Of a stretch of 63,369 bases of DNA, positions 24,994 through 33,686 are shown piece after piece (the first letter of the stretch is position 1; every line of letters starts with the position of its first letter). This DNA is from CAYLLN01 sp036496265 (GTDB lineage: Bacteria > Planctomycetota > Planctomycetia > Pirellulales > Pirellulaceae). The stretch lies in NCBI GenBank assembly GCA_036496265.1, contig DASXLL010000204.1:1-63369 (forward strand). Direction: 5' to 3'. The notes below the pieces were generated by a model. That model made no database searches, had not been told where the DNA came from, and saw nothing but the letters and a program-made list of their open reading frames with translations. The position numbers were made by a program, and so were the translations under genes.

Positions 24994-27900
24994 ATTTTCA
25001 TCCTCGTTCTCGACACGCCTTCGCGTTCGCGGATGCGGCGGCGGGCCCAGACAACGAGTCCGACCAGCAGCGGCAGAATCGGCGGGAAGATGGTCGCCTT
25101 CAGCTTGTACTCGTTTTGGATTTGCTGAACCTGCCGGTCGCGCTCGCGCGTGATTCCGGCCAACTGCTGCTCCAGCGCTCGCTTCAGGCGGGCCTTTTCG
25201 ACCTCGGCCGCTTGCTCGGCGGTCTCTTGCTTCATCACGAACTGCATCGCAGCCGCCCGCAGCTTGCCGCGGTCGAACTCTTCGCCCAGGCGCTCCTTGC
25301 TTTGCAGCTCTTCGAGCCGTTTTTTGAATTCGGCCACGTCCTTATCGCGGTCGTCATCGGCCTTTTTCACGGCGCGTTCGAATTCGGCCTCTTTGTTTTT
25401 GATCGTTTCGCTTTGCTTTTCGCGAGCGTCCGACGCTTGATACTCGACCATCCGCAGCGTGCTGTGCTTCGGCTTGCGTTTGCGGATTTCCAGGAACCGA
25501 TCCTCGCCGCCAACCGCGTCGATCAGGTTGCAGACGAAGGGAACATTGTCGAAGCGAAATGTCGTAATCGCCGTGTTCGGCTCGTTTCTCTGTTGCATAA
25601 AGAAGCTGCTGAGGAGATCGATATCGGCAACGTAGATCACGTTGATGCCGCCCTTCTTTTCCTCGGCTGCGCCGCCGGCGGCGGTGTTTTTGATTTCGGC
25701 CGACTTCTTTTCTTCGCCATCCGCGCCGCCGGCGCCTTGCGCGGGCTCGCCGCGAATCCAGGCGGCGAGGATGTAGCCACGGGCGCTGGGCTTTCCGCGA
25801 TCGCGGCTCAGTTGGCGAGGATCCACGCGGTCGGCTTGTAGCTTATCGAGATCGATGGTGCCGGAGAGGCGATCAGCCGTGCGGACCAGCTCCGTCACCT
25901 TCGTTTTGGCGCCCATTTGCGGGGTAATTCCGGCGGGATAGGGAAACAACACCTCTTCGAAATGGGCGACGGCCGGAACCTCCGGATTAAAGGCATTCGT
26001 GGCACCTTTCATGTCATCGCGAATGAATACCAACTCGGCAGGAATTTCCTGCTGGAATTTGGGGTAGGGATTGTAGTCCTGCCAGATCACTTCACCCTTG
26101 GTTGGCCGCCGCTCCCCCTCGTCGCCCACCGGTTGAATACCCAGCGAGTTCCACAGCGCACGAATATCTCCCTTGGGCTGCGGTCCGCCGCCCATTCCGA
26201 ACATGCCCCCCTGGGGCGGCTTCTCTTGCGTGGTGCCAACGACCGGCATCACCACCGGCGAGGGATCTTCGAAAATGACAGAAGCCTGGCCTTTGGTTAC
26301 CACGTCCACGACGTTGTGAAGCTGCGGCGGACCGAGCGACGACGGCTGGACGATCAAGAGCACATCGTAGCGGCCGACTTCGATCGGGTTCGTCGGATCG
26401 ACCTCTTCGACTTTGTATTGCCGCTCCAGGTCTTCGAGAATGAGCTGCTTGGGAATCGGGCGCGGCTGCATGCCGGCCATGCTGAAGCCGCCCATCATCT
26501 CGGCGTCGGTCTTCACCACGCCCAGCTTCTTCCGCTGATCGCCGGCTACTGTGACGATCGAGCGGACCAGCTCATATTCGACGGGCATTCCCAGCTTGAA
26601 CGACGGCAGCACGACTTTTTCCAGTCCGCAGGTGAACGCCACGCCCATGATAAATTCTTCGGTTTTCAGGGCACCGCGACTCTGCGACTGCATGCGTTGC
26701 CGTTGAATGCCGAAGCGCTGCTCGGCTTGCACGGCTTGCTCGCTAAACAGCTCCAGGTTGTCGTGCAAATTGACGGTGATTTTTCCGCGCGATTGAACGC
26801 CGAGCTCCTTGAGCATCGAAACCAGACTGTACCGCGTCTTGACATATTCCTCGGGCAAATTGATCGAGATATAGGCATCGACATTGACCGGCCGCTTTTG
26901 CTTGGCGGCGATCTCGCGGAGCAGTTTCTTGGTGTCGGTCGACAGCGAGCTGACCTGCCCGCGAGTCATGTCATAGCGGGCATCGAATCGCTTCAGCAGC
27001 ATATTGGCGCAGACGAGCAAAACGACGAGCGTCACGGTTCGCACGGCGAAATGGGCAGCCATCGAGCCGGTATGCGGCGGATTGGCCATGGCACCGGCCG
27101 ACCAATACAGGCCCAGACCGGCGATGGTGCCGAAGATGCCGATGAGCAGCGCGACCATGCCTTTTTCAGCAACGAGAATCGGCGCGAGGGCGAGCGCGAT
27201 GAGCGACGGGATGGCGATGACGAGGCCGGCGAGCGCCTGGGCCTTTCGCGCGACTGGAATCGGACTCGCGTCGTGCCGCAGCCAATGCCGCTTGCCGATC
27301 AGCACCATGCTGAGATAAATCCCGAGCACGATGAGCAGCACGAAAAAAGCGATCGACGAAATGCTGATTACGCCGCGGCCGAAATCGTCGAATTGAGCCG
27401 CAAAGCTCCACTGCGAAATCTGCCGGGCGGTGACGCTCGCCGGTATCAGCACATCGGCGTAATACGTCATCACAGGGATCGCGTTGAAGAGCACGCCGAG
27501 GATGAAGCTGACCGTCAGGTTCGGCGTCAGAAATGAGGCCACCATGCCGATGGCCAGCATTGACAGACCCATCAGCCAATAGCCGAAATAGGTGACGAAA
27601 AAGAGGCCCGCGTCGATATCGACCGAGTGCCCGTTGGGCTCTGTGGCGACGAGGACCAGCAGCCAATAGTTCCAAATCTCGGAAAACAGCAAAGAGACGG
27701 TGAAAATCGCGCCAGCCGCGAGATATTTACCGATGACGATGTCGAAATCGGCTGCTGGCAGGGTGAGCAGCAATTCGTCGGTGCCTTGGCGGCGCTCGTC
27801 CGCCCAGAGGCTCATGGTGATTGCGGGCACAAAGACCAGCAAAACCAGCGGCATGTATTTGTTGAGCTGATCAAGGTTGGCCAGGTTGGCGACGAAGAAC

Positions 27901-28118
27901 TCATGCGGCCAAAATGCGGCTGCGGAGGTGAGGAAGACGAACAGACACAAGAAGACGTAGCCCGTCGGGTTCGCAAAATAACCGACGAAGTTGCGCTTCA
28001 ACACGGCGAACGCGGCCCGCTTGTATTGGGCCAGCGGCGTCAAAACGAGCGCCAGAATAACGACGAAGATGGCGTCGATCGCCACCAGCTTCAGCATCTC
28101 AATGAAATTAGCTGCCAT
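24990..28118 (-). CDS. ABC-2 permease fused to GldG-like domain (GldF-GldG fusion)
   Basis: A 1,042-residue membrane protein. Residues about 1-265 form an ABC-2 permease of the GldF type (KRNFVGYFANPTGYVF; ADERRQGTDELLLTLP) with six helices. Two further helices (about 290-345) lead into a transmembrane entry (FAVRTVTLVVLLVCANML) and a GldG-like extracytoplasmic region (FDARYDMTRGQVSSLSTDTK, the usual start of the GldG domain). The C-terminal 150 residues are a highly charged coiled coil (about 880-1010) ending in a final helix. In Flavobacterium the equivalents GldF and GldG are separate and form, with ATPase GldA, an ABC transporter needed for gliding; here they are fused. The gene follows the ATPase gene and precedes DUF4340. 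Confidence 0.88.
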   Translation of the reverse strand: MAANFIEMLKLVAIDAIFVVILALVLTPLAQYKRAAFAVLKRNFVGYFANPTGYVFLCLFVFLTSAAAFWPHEFFVANLANLDQLNKYMPLVLLVFVPAITMSLWADERRQGTDELLLTLPAADFDIVIGKYLAAGAIFTVSLLFSEIWNYWLLVLVATEPNGHSVDIDAGLFFVTYFGYWLMGLSMLAIGMVASFLTPNLTVSFILGVLFNAIPVMTYYADVLIPASVTARQISQWSFAAQFDDFGRGVISISSIAFFVLLIVLGIYLSMVLIGKRHWLRHDASPIPVARKAQALAGLVIAIPSLIALALAPILVAEKGMVALLIGIFGTIAGLGLYWSAGAMANPPHTGSMAAHFAVRTVTLVVLLVCANMLLKRFDARYDMTRGQVSSLSTDTKKLLREIAAKQKRPVNVDAYISINLPEEYVKTRYSLVSMLKELGVQSRGKITVNLHDNLELFSEQAVQAEQRFGIQRQRMQSQSRGALKTEEFIMGVAFTCGLEKVVLPSFKLGMPVEYELVRSIVTVAGDQRKKLGVVKTDAEMMGGFSMAGMQPRPIPKQLILEDLERQYKVEEVDPTNPIEVGRYDVLLIVQPSSLGPPQLHNVVDVVTKGQASVIFEDPSPVVMPVVGTTQEKPPQGGMFGMGGGPQPKGDIRALWNSLGIQPVGDEGERRPTKGEVIWQDYNPYPKFQQEIPAELVFIRDDMKGATNAFNPEVPAVAHFEEVLFPYPAGITPQMGAKTKVTELVRTADRLSGTIDLDKLQADRVDPRQLSRDRGKPSARGYILAAWIRGEPAQGAGGADGEEKKSAEIKNTAAGGAAEEKKGGINVIYVADIDLLSSFFMQQRNEPNTAITTFRFDNVPFVCNLIDAVGGEDRFLEIRKRKPKHSTLRMVEYQASDAREKQSETIKNKEAEFERAVKKADDDRDKDVAEFKKRLEELQSKERLGEEFDRGKLRAAAMQFVMKQETAEQAAEVEKARLKRALEQQLAGITRERDRQVQQIQNEYKLKATIFPPILPLLVGLVVWARRRIREREGVSRTRMKM

Positions 28119-28147
28119 ATCAGTTAACGATCTTCAAATATCAATGT

Positions 28148-28210
28148 GGGGTGGGCTATGCCCACCATTCGTGTAGAGCAGACAAAGTCGGTGGGCACAG
28201 CCCACCCTAC
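28148..28210. repeat. Two REP-like palindromes between ATPase and permease genes
   Basis: GGGGTGGGCTATGCCCACC (28148-28166) and GGTGGGCACAGCCCACC plus CTAC (28190-28210). The second ends two bases before the TAA of the ATPase gene (minus strand). They form potential mRNA hairpins between operon genes. Confidence 0.85.
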
Positions 28211-28212
28211 GG

Positions 28213-28989
28213 TTATGCCGCTACGGTGGCTGCTGTCAGCACGTGAAATGCTTTGTCGAGGGAGCCGTGGCGTTCGATCAGGCCTTTGGCTGCGCCGTCG
28301 TAAACGAGCGAGCCTTCGTTGATCATGATGACGCGCTGCGCCATTGCTTCGACTTCCTGCAAAATGTGCGTCGAGAGGAGAATTGTTTTCTCCTCCGCAA
28401 TCCGCATCAGCGTTTTGCGGACTTCGACGATTTGGTTCGGGTCGAGGCCGGCGGTCGGCTCATCCATGATCAGGACGTCCGGCTCGTGCAGCAGAGCGTG
28501 AGCCATGCCGACGCGCTGGCGAAAGCCCTTGGAGAGCTTGCCGATCGGTTTGTGAATCACGCTGCCGAGGGCACAGAGGTCGATCACCGCGCCGATGCGG
28601 CGCTTTTTGTAGGAGGGGTCCATGCCGCGGGCGTCGGCGAAAAACTCCAGCAACGAAAACGGCGTCTCGTCGGGATAGAGCGGGCCATTTTCCGGCAGAT
28701 AGCCGAGGTGGCCCGAACCGGCGAGGCGGTCGGTGGACATGTCGTGGCCGGCGATGCGGGAGGTGCCGAGCGACGGGGCCAGATAGCCGGTGAGCATCTT
28801 CATGGTCGTGCTCTTGCCGGCACCGTTGGGGCCGAGGAACGCAACCAGCTCGCCCTTGCGGATGGTGAAGGTCACATCGCGGGCGGCAGCGAACACGCCG
28901 TAGAACTTGGAGAGGCCGACAGCCTCGATCATGGGCGGCCCGCTGGCCGTTTTATGGCTCGCGGCGTCGCCCGGTTTGGCCTGGGTCAT
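28213..28989 (-). CDS. ABC transporter ATP-binding protein (GldA-like)
   Basis: Nucleotide-binding subunit of the gliding-type ABC transporter. Walker A GPNGAGKST, Q-loop region YLPENGPLYPDETPF, signature LSKGFRQRVGMAHAL, Walker B VLIMDEPTAGLDPNQ, and the H-loop LLSTHILQEVE are complete. I chose the ATG at 28989 (MTQAKPGDAAS); a longer start at 29037 adds an unlikely leader. The first gene of a three-gene minus-strand operon with the permease-GldG fusion and DUF4340 genes. The pattern resembles GldA and NosF/Ccm-type export ATPases; the GldG partner argues for the first. Confidence 0.92.
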   Translation of the reverse strand: MTQAKPGDAASHKTASGPPMIEAVGLSKFYGVFAAARDVTFTIRKGELVAFLGPNGAGKSTTMKMLTGYLAPSLGTSRIAGHDMSTDRLAGSGHLGYLPENGPLYPDETPFSLLEFFADARGMDPSYKKRRIGAVIDLCALGSVIHKPIGKLSKGFRQRVGMAHALLHEPDVLIMDEPTAGLDPNQIVEVRKTLMRIAEEKTILLSTHILQEVEAMAQRVIMINEGSLVYDGAAKGLIERHGSLDKAFHVLTAATVAA

Positions 28990-29182
28990 GGTTGGAAACG
29001 GGCTATGGGCAGCAGATGGTTGGCGGCGTAACTGCAATGAATATAACGATTTCGATCACCGGCTCAACCGCGGGTAGGCGGGTCGGCTCACCCCTCTAGG
29101 TACGCGAACGATAGCGGCATGGTTCGGCAGGCGAGGCAGGCGTACGTCGTGTAGAATCGCCTGATTCAAGCCTATCCGGTAT

Positions 29183-29258
29183 GTCCCGCCAGGCCAGCGG
29201 GACCACCACATGCGGGCACGCGCGCCGCTTCAGGTCCCGTCCGGCGGCCGGGACCTAC
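29183..29258. repeat. Two palindromes upstream of the DSD1-family gene
   Basis: GTCCCGCC AGGCCA GCGGGACC (29183-29204) and GGTCCCG TCCGGCGGC CGGGACC followed by TACA (29233-29258). They lie within a spurious upstream extension of the next gene. Confidence 0.75.
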
Positions 29259-29275
29259 ATTTTTGCGAGGCAACC

Positions 29276-30397
29276 GTGGGACAATCCCCTTATTCGATTT
29301 CAGACACCAGCGGGATCGTTACGCCGGCTTTGGTGGTGTTTCCTGAGCTTGTCGCGGCCAATATCGCGGAGATGATTCGGGTCGCGGGCGCGCCCGATCG
29401 GCTACGGCCGCATTGCAAGACGCACAAGATGCGGGAAGTGGTCGAGATGCAGCTTGTTCGCGGCATTAGGAAGCAAAAGTGTGCGACGATCGCGGAAGCG
29501 GAAATGCTGGCGGATGCGGGCGTGAAGGATATTCTGTGGGCGTATAACCCGGTCGGGCCGAACATTGGGCGGGTCGTGCGGTTCCTGGAGCGATTTCCCG
29601 ATGTGCGGCTGGGCGTGACGGCGGATCACGCGGGGCCAGTTGAGGCGTTGAATGCGGCAATGGTCGAAGATGGCAAGCGGGTCGATGTACTGCTCGACAT
29701 TGATTCGGGTCAGCATCGAACGGGCCTGCCTGCTGACGGCGCTGAAGCGCGGTCGCTGTACAAGCAAATCGCGAGTTCCAAAGGTTTGATCGCTGGTGGC
29801 CTGCACTTATACGATGGGCAGAATCATCAGCGCGATTTCGAGGAACGGAAAGCGGCGGTGACGGCGGTGTGGAATGCCGCGGCAGCGCTGCGTGACGATT
29901 TGACGAAAGCGGGGCTAAGCGTGCCGCGGATCGTCGCGGGGGGGACAGGGTCGTTCCCGATTTTTGCGGCGATCAACGATCCGGTGATCGAGCTCAGCCC
30001 GGGCACGCTGATCTTCCATGATTGGGGATATAGCCAGACATTCCCCGAATTGAAGTTCACGCCGGCGGCTGTGATGCTGACGCGTGTTGTCAGCCGGCCG
30101 ACGAGCAATCGAGTGACGTTCGACCTGGGCTACAAGGCCGTTGCGAGCGATCCGCCGGCTGGCAACCGGTTGATGTTTCCGGATTTGCCGGACGCGAAGG
30201 CAGTGCTGCAAAATGAAGAGCACCTGGTGGTCGAGACGGACCAAGCCGAGCGTTTTCAGCCGGGGGATGAATTAGTGGCGATCCCGCGGCACATTTGCCC
30301 GACGTGCGCGCTGCACAAGGAGGCATATGTTGTCGAAGGGGGGCGGGTGGTGGGGAGTTGGAAAGTGGCGGCGCGGGATCGGGTGCTAACGATTTGA
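29276..30397 (+). CDS. DSD1-family PLP-dependent enzyme (D-threonine aldolase / D-serine dehydratase type)
   Basis: Fold-type III PLP enzyme, likely acting on D-hydroxy amino acids. RPHCKTHK near residue 45-52 carries the PLP Lys. LDIDSGQHRTGL and HLYDGQNH follow. The C-terminal RHICPTCALH gives a His/Cys metal site expected of D-threonine aldolase and eukaryotic-type D-serine dehydratases. I chose the GTG at 29276, which has GCGAGG just upstream; the in-frame ATG at 29210 only adds residues translated from palindromic repeats. From the GTG the length is 373, normal for the family. It is transcribed alone, convergent with the thioredoxin-fold gene. Confidence 0.88.
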   Translation: MGQSPYSISDTSGIVTPALVVFPELVAANIAEMIRVAGAPDRLRPHCKTHKMREVVEMQLVRGIRKQKCATIAEAEMLADAGVKDILWAYNPVGPNIGRVVRFLERFPDVRLGVTADHAGPVEALNAAMVEDGKRVDVLLDIDSGQHRTGLPADGAEARSLYKQIASSKGLIAGGLHLYDGQNHQRDFEERKAAVTAVWNAAAALRDDLTKAGLSVPRIVAGGTGSFPIFAAINDPVIELSPGTLIFHDWGYSQTFPELKFTPAAVMLTRVVSRPTSNRVTFDLGYKAVASDPPAGNRLMFPDLPDAKAVLQNEEHLVVETDQAERFQPGDELVAIPRHICPTCALHKEAYVVEGGRVVGSWKVAARDRVLTI

Positions 30398-30401
30398 ATG
30401 A

Positions 30402-30513
30402 CCAAATCACAAGCTCCAAATCACAAACAAGCACTAAATCAAAATGACCAAAGGCGCAAAATGGTGGTCATTTGGATTTCGTGCTTTGAATTTATTTGTG
30501 ATTTGATGCTTGG
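30402..30513. repeat. Long imperfect inverted repeat between convergent genes
   Basis: Arms of about 49 bp (starting CCAAATCACAAGCTCCAAAT at 30402 and ending GTGATTTGATGCTTGG at 30513) with a short centre at 30451-30464. AT-rich, unlike its surroundings. It would form a long hairpin in transcripts from both sides and may end transcription in either direction. Confidence 0.75.
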
Positions 30514-30532
30514 TTCTTGATGCTTTCGAAAT

Positions 30533-30593
30533 GGTGGGCCGGCGCGAGCCGACCACCGCTGCGCGGCGGTGCCCGTCGCTGGTCCCACCCTAC
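30533..30593. repeat. Palindromic repeat supplying the stop codon of the thioredoxin-fold gene
   Basis: A 61-bp unit starting GGTGGGCC and ending CCCACCCTAC with an internal palindrome CCACCGCTGCGCGGCGGTG. Its CTA at 30590-30592 is the TAG stop of the minus-strand gene. Confidence 0.75.
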
Positions 30594-32536
30594 TTGAGGA
30601 GCTTCTTTAGCTCGGCGTCGAGCTCGCCGGCGGTGATGGAGCGGTTGATGACGCGGCCGTCTTTGCCGACGAGCATCATCGTGGGGAGCGTGACAATGCC
30701 GAGGTTGGCGGCTAGGGGGCCGGTGAGGCCGCCTTGCTCATAGAGCTGTGGCCAGGAGATTTTTTCCTGGCGGATGAGTTCCATCGCGTCTTTGGCGTTG
30801 GTATCGACATTGACGCCGACCGGAAAAAAACCCTGCTTGTCGTATTTGGCTTGCATGGCCTTGATTACTGCCATGTCCGGCTTGCAAGGATCGGCCCAAC
30901 TGGCCCAGTAGTGAATGAGCACGACTTTGTTCTTGGCGGCGGCAAGATCGAACGAGCGGCCGTCGAGTGTCTTGCCAGTCAGTGGAATCGACTTGCCGAC
31001 CGACTCCAGCCGCCGCTTGGCGCCGATGGCCTGCGGCGCGATATCACTTTTGGGAAAGTCGGTGGCGATCTTCGTGAAATAGCCGACGGCTTCATCGGTT
31101 TTACCGGCGAACTCAGAGTTGATGGCTAGTTGCAGCATTGCCTCGGCGGCATCGTCGTTGCGCGGAAATGCCGAGACAAATTTCAAGAGCTGCTCGTTGT
31201 ACGCCGTGTTGATTTTTTCAAAGTTCGCGTTCGGCTGGGCCATGTCGCGGTTGTATTCCGCGGTGATGATCTTGAATTTGATGTAAGGAATCAGCTCGTC
31301 GTTGGCATCTCGGTTTGCGACTTTGTTCAGGAGGATTTGCAGGCGGTCGATCCCGTTGGGAAAAGCGCCGGACTGAATCGCCGCGGCCAGCGTCTCGGTG
31401 TACTGTCGAATCCAAAGGTCGTGATCCTTGGCCGGGGCGACGGCGATGATCTTTTCCAGCAGATCGGCCTTCGACCCATTCAGCCGGTCCTGTTCCGCCG
31501 GCTTGGCTGCGGCCATTTTCTTGTCGAGCTGCTCCAAATCCTCGACCAGCCGCTTCATTTCCGGCGTCACCGCGCCAGCTTGCGGGGGTAGCTCTTGATC
31601 TGGGCGAGCAATCGTCGGCGGTTGGAAGAAATAGCCGGCAACGGCTGTTTGCTCGCCGGTCAGATTCTTCGGCAAGTCGAACGTCTTCCAGGTTTCGCCG
31701 ACTTTGATCAGGGTGCCGATTGCGAGCTGGCCGTTCTTGGGCGGCGCGGCCTTAGCGGCATTCGACGAGGTCAACTTGGTCTGCTCGCCGACTGGAGTTT
31801 CGACGATGGCCGTGACGTTGTCATAGACGACGATGTCCTTCGTCGAACCTTCCGTTCCGGCCGGGACGATTCCGGGCTTATTCGCGCCGAAATGAACCCA
31901 TTCACTGTTCGCCGTGACGATCCGCTGCTGGCGGGCAACTTCGGAGAACGCCTTTTTCGCGGCTTCAATCTTGTCTTTCAGCTCCGCCGTTTGCTGCGTG
32001 CTAAGGCCCAGCGATTTGAGCTCGTCCTGCGTGAGCAACAGCCGTCCGAACCGAGTCGCATCGCGATCCCGCAATGCGGCGACGACCTCGGCGGTCACTT
32101 CCTCGGCGGAAATCACCTTCCAGGAGTCGATGGAGTTGTTTTCGTCTTCGTCGAGGCCCCAGCGCGTCCCCGCGGTGCCCATCCAACGGTATTGGTCCGA
32201 CTTGTTATTAAAATTCACGTCGATATCGCGATAGGCCTCAATTCCGTCCTTGAAATAGCACCACTGATCGACCTTGTTGTCGCCATTGGTATCCAGAAAG
32301 CGACGCAGAATTTGGCCATCGCCGGTCCGGACGACCCAGCCGGTGATGCCGCCGACGGTTTCTGCTTCGACGGTACACTTTTCAATTTCCTTGGCGCCGA
32401 GAATGTCGTAATCAACGTCCTTCTGTACCGGCTTCAGGCTAAGCGCTTCTTTCGCTGTGGGCTTGGCTGCCGATGCGACAAGCGGACAAACAAAGACAAC
32501 GGCGATGAGCGTAATTGGCAGAAGCTGACGTGACAT
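30590..32536 (-). CDS. Exported TlpA/redoxin-fold protein with incomplete CXXC
   Basis: From the ATG at 32536, preceded by GGGAAG, the 648-residue product has a signal peptide (MSRQLLPITLIAVVFVCPLVASA). Residues about 85-160 contain calcium-loop-like segments DTNGDNKVDQW and DEDENNSIDSW. A helical middle region (about 350-530) resembles repeat-rich secreted planctomycete proteins. The C-terminal 135 residues form a TlpA/AhpC-TSA-type thioredoxin fold (LTGKTLDGRSFDL; VVLIHYWASWADPCKPDM; LPTMMLVGKDGRV). The site reads WADPC rather than WCxxC: the first catalytic Cys is Ala, so ordinary disulfide exchange is unlikely. A longer start at 32719 adds a non-exported leader and was not chosen. Confidence 0.82.
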   Translation of the reverse strand: MSRQLLPITLIAVVFVCPLVASAAKPTAKEALSLKPVQKDVDYDILGAKEIEKCTVEAETVGGITGWVVRTGDGQILRRFLDTNGDNKVDQWCYFKDGIEAYRDIDVNFNNKSDQYRWMGTAGTRWGLDEDENNSIDSWKVISAEEVTAEVVAALRDRDATRFGRLLLTQDELKSLGLSTQQTAELKDKIEAAKKAFSEVARQQRIVTANSEWVHFGANKPGIVPAGTEGSTKDIVVYDNVTAIVETPVGEQTKLTSSNAAKAAPPKNGQLAIGTLIKVGETWKTFDLPKNLTGEQTAVAGYFFQPPTIARPDQELPPQAGAVTPEMKRLVEDLEQLDKKMAAAKPAEQDRLNGSKADLLEKIIAVAPAKDHDLWIRQYTETLAAAIQSGAFPNGIDRLQILLNKVANRDANDELIPYIKFKIITAEYNRDMAQPNANFEKINTAYNEQLLKFVSAFPRNDDAAEAMLQLAINSEFAGKTDEAVGYFTKIATDFPKSDIAPQAIGAKRRLESVGKSIPLTGKTLDGRSFDLAAAKNKVVLIHYWASWADPCKPDMAVIKAMQAKYDKQGFFPVGVNVDTNAKDAMELIRQEKISWPQLYEQGGLTGPLAANLGIVTLPTMMLVGKDGRVINRSITAGELDAELKKLLK

Positions 32537-32938
32537 TCGAGGGCTTCCCGTGCGAGGATTTGCTGTAGGTGTTGAGTTTAGCGGTGCCGTGAAGTTGAGT
32601 GGATGGCAGTTTGGCTCGGAGCATCGACTTAATATGAGCCATCGGCCGACGCCAATAGGGCCTTCAAGCAGCCAGCGATTTGTCGGAAGAAATGGGGGCG
32701 GACTTGTTGAGAAGGTCAATCAAAATGGCGAGCGGGAGTTTGCTTGCCGGCGATCCTCCACTGCCGGAGGCTCGCGATTTGCCCCATTAGAAGTAATAAG
32801 TGCTAGCATCAATGCCGCGATTCGGATCGCGCCGGCACCCACACAGTTCCCACACTTGTGATGTAAAATGAAGCTCGCAACCACAAACGGTCGCTCTGGC
32901 ATGACCCGAGAGAGCTGCCCGCCCCAAAAGTTACTCCC
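32537..32938. other. Divergent intergenic region
   Basis: About 400 bp between the divergent thioredoxin-fold gene and the small gene at 32939. It holds a small hairpin CCTCC ACTGCC GGAGG near 32756-32771. No gene and no clear promoter can be placed. Confidence 0.45.
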
Positions 32939-33250
32939 ATGATCGCACCAGCCGGAAGCGTAAAGATCGAAGAAATCGTCGATCCAACGGAACTTGCCGA
33001 TTCCGCCGCGCGGGAACAGAAGTTTGCCCATAATTTGCGCTGGTTTGAAGTCCACGCGAGGGAAATCGGCGCTGGCTGCGCCGGCAAATGCATTTGCATT
33101 GCCGGGCAAGAGTTGTTCGTGGCGGACACGCCTAGTGACGCACTGGCACAGGCTCATGCGGCCCACCCAGAGGACGACGGATTTTTCTTGCACTACATTC
33201 ACAAAGACAAGGCCGCCCGAATTTATGCTGCTTACAGGGTCGTGGCTTGA
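32939..33250 (+). CDS. Small protein of DUF5678-like type
   Basis: A 103-residue soluble protein. The region RWFEVHAREIGAGCAGKCIC and then IAGQELFVADTPSDALAQAH resembles DUF5678, a short module that often precedes retropepsin-like genes. HPEDDGFFLHYIHKDKAARIYA ends the domain. Its last 26 bases overlap the start of the aspartic protease gene, implying translational coupling. Function unknown; family assignment is from pattern only. Confidence 0.6.
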   Translation: MIAPAGSVKIEEIVDPTELADSAAREQKFAHNLRWFEVHAREIGAGCAGKCICIAGQELFVADTPSDALAQAHAAHPEDDGFFLHYIHKDKAARIYAAYRVVA

Positions 33251-33659
33251 ATGTGACGATGGTGAAGCCCGGCCTATTCTGCGGGGCGCTATTCAAAGGG
33301 CCCAAGGCGGATGGATCGAGGTCCCGTTCCTCGTAGATACAGGGGCCGATCAGACTGTATTTAGCGCGGCCATTTTATCGGCGATTGGCTGCGAAACGGC
33401 ACCAATGCCCTATCAGCTTCTGGGAGTCGGCGGGGCAAGTCCCGCCGTTAGCGTGCGAACTGCCATCCACTTCACGAACGAGACCGGGACCAAAATCTTG
33501 TTTCGCGGCCAATTCGCTGCATTCACTGCGCTTGAGGCGCTCGACATGTGCCTTCTGGGCCGCGATATCACCAGACTTTTCGCGGTAATCGTGGACCGAC
33601 CGCTCGATTTAGTCTATCTCGCTCGTCAGCCGCACACGTATGTGATCGGCCAATCATGA
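33225..33659 (+). CDS. Retropepsin-like aspartic protease
   Basis: 144 residues from the ATG at 33225. PFLVDTGADQTVFSAAIL (about 33-50) holds the DTGA catalytic motif of retroviral-type aspartic proteases, which act as dimers. The following hydrophobic-Gly segment LLGVGGASPAV and the late LGRDITRLFAVIVD (family pattern LGRDxL) fit. Longer in-frame readings from 32994 lie wholly inside the upstream gene and lack support. The overlap with the DUF5678-like gene suggests the two proteins work together. Substrate unknown. Confidence 0.82.
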   Translation: MLLTGSWLECDDGEARPILRGAIQRAQGGWIEVPFLVDTGADQTVFSAAILSAIGCETAPMPYQLLGVGGASPAVSVRTAIHFTNETGTKILFRGQFAAFTALEALDMCLLGRDITRLFAVIVDRPLDLVYLARQPHTYVIGQS

Positions 33660-33686
33660 AGTGAACTGTACAACGTGCAGTGACCA

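Noticed and set aside
25917..27536. Plus-strand ORF of 539 codons, and one at 23723-25153
   Set aside because: Antisense to the GldF-GldG fusion and DUF4340 genes; composition is His/Arg/Glu-rich with no recognisable motif.
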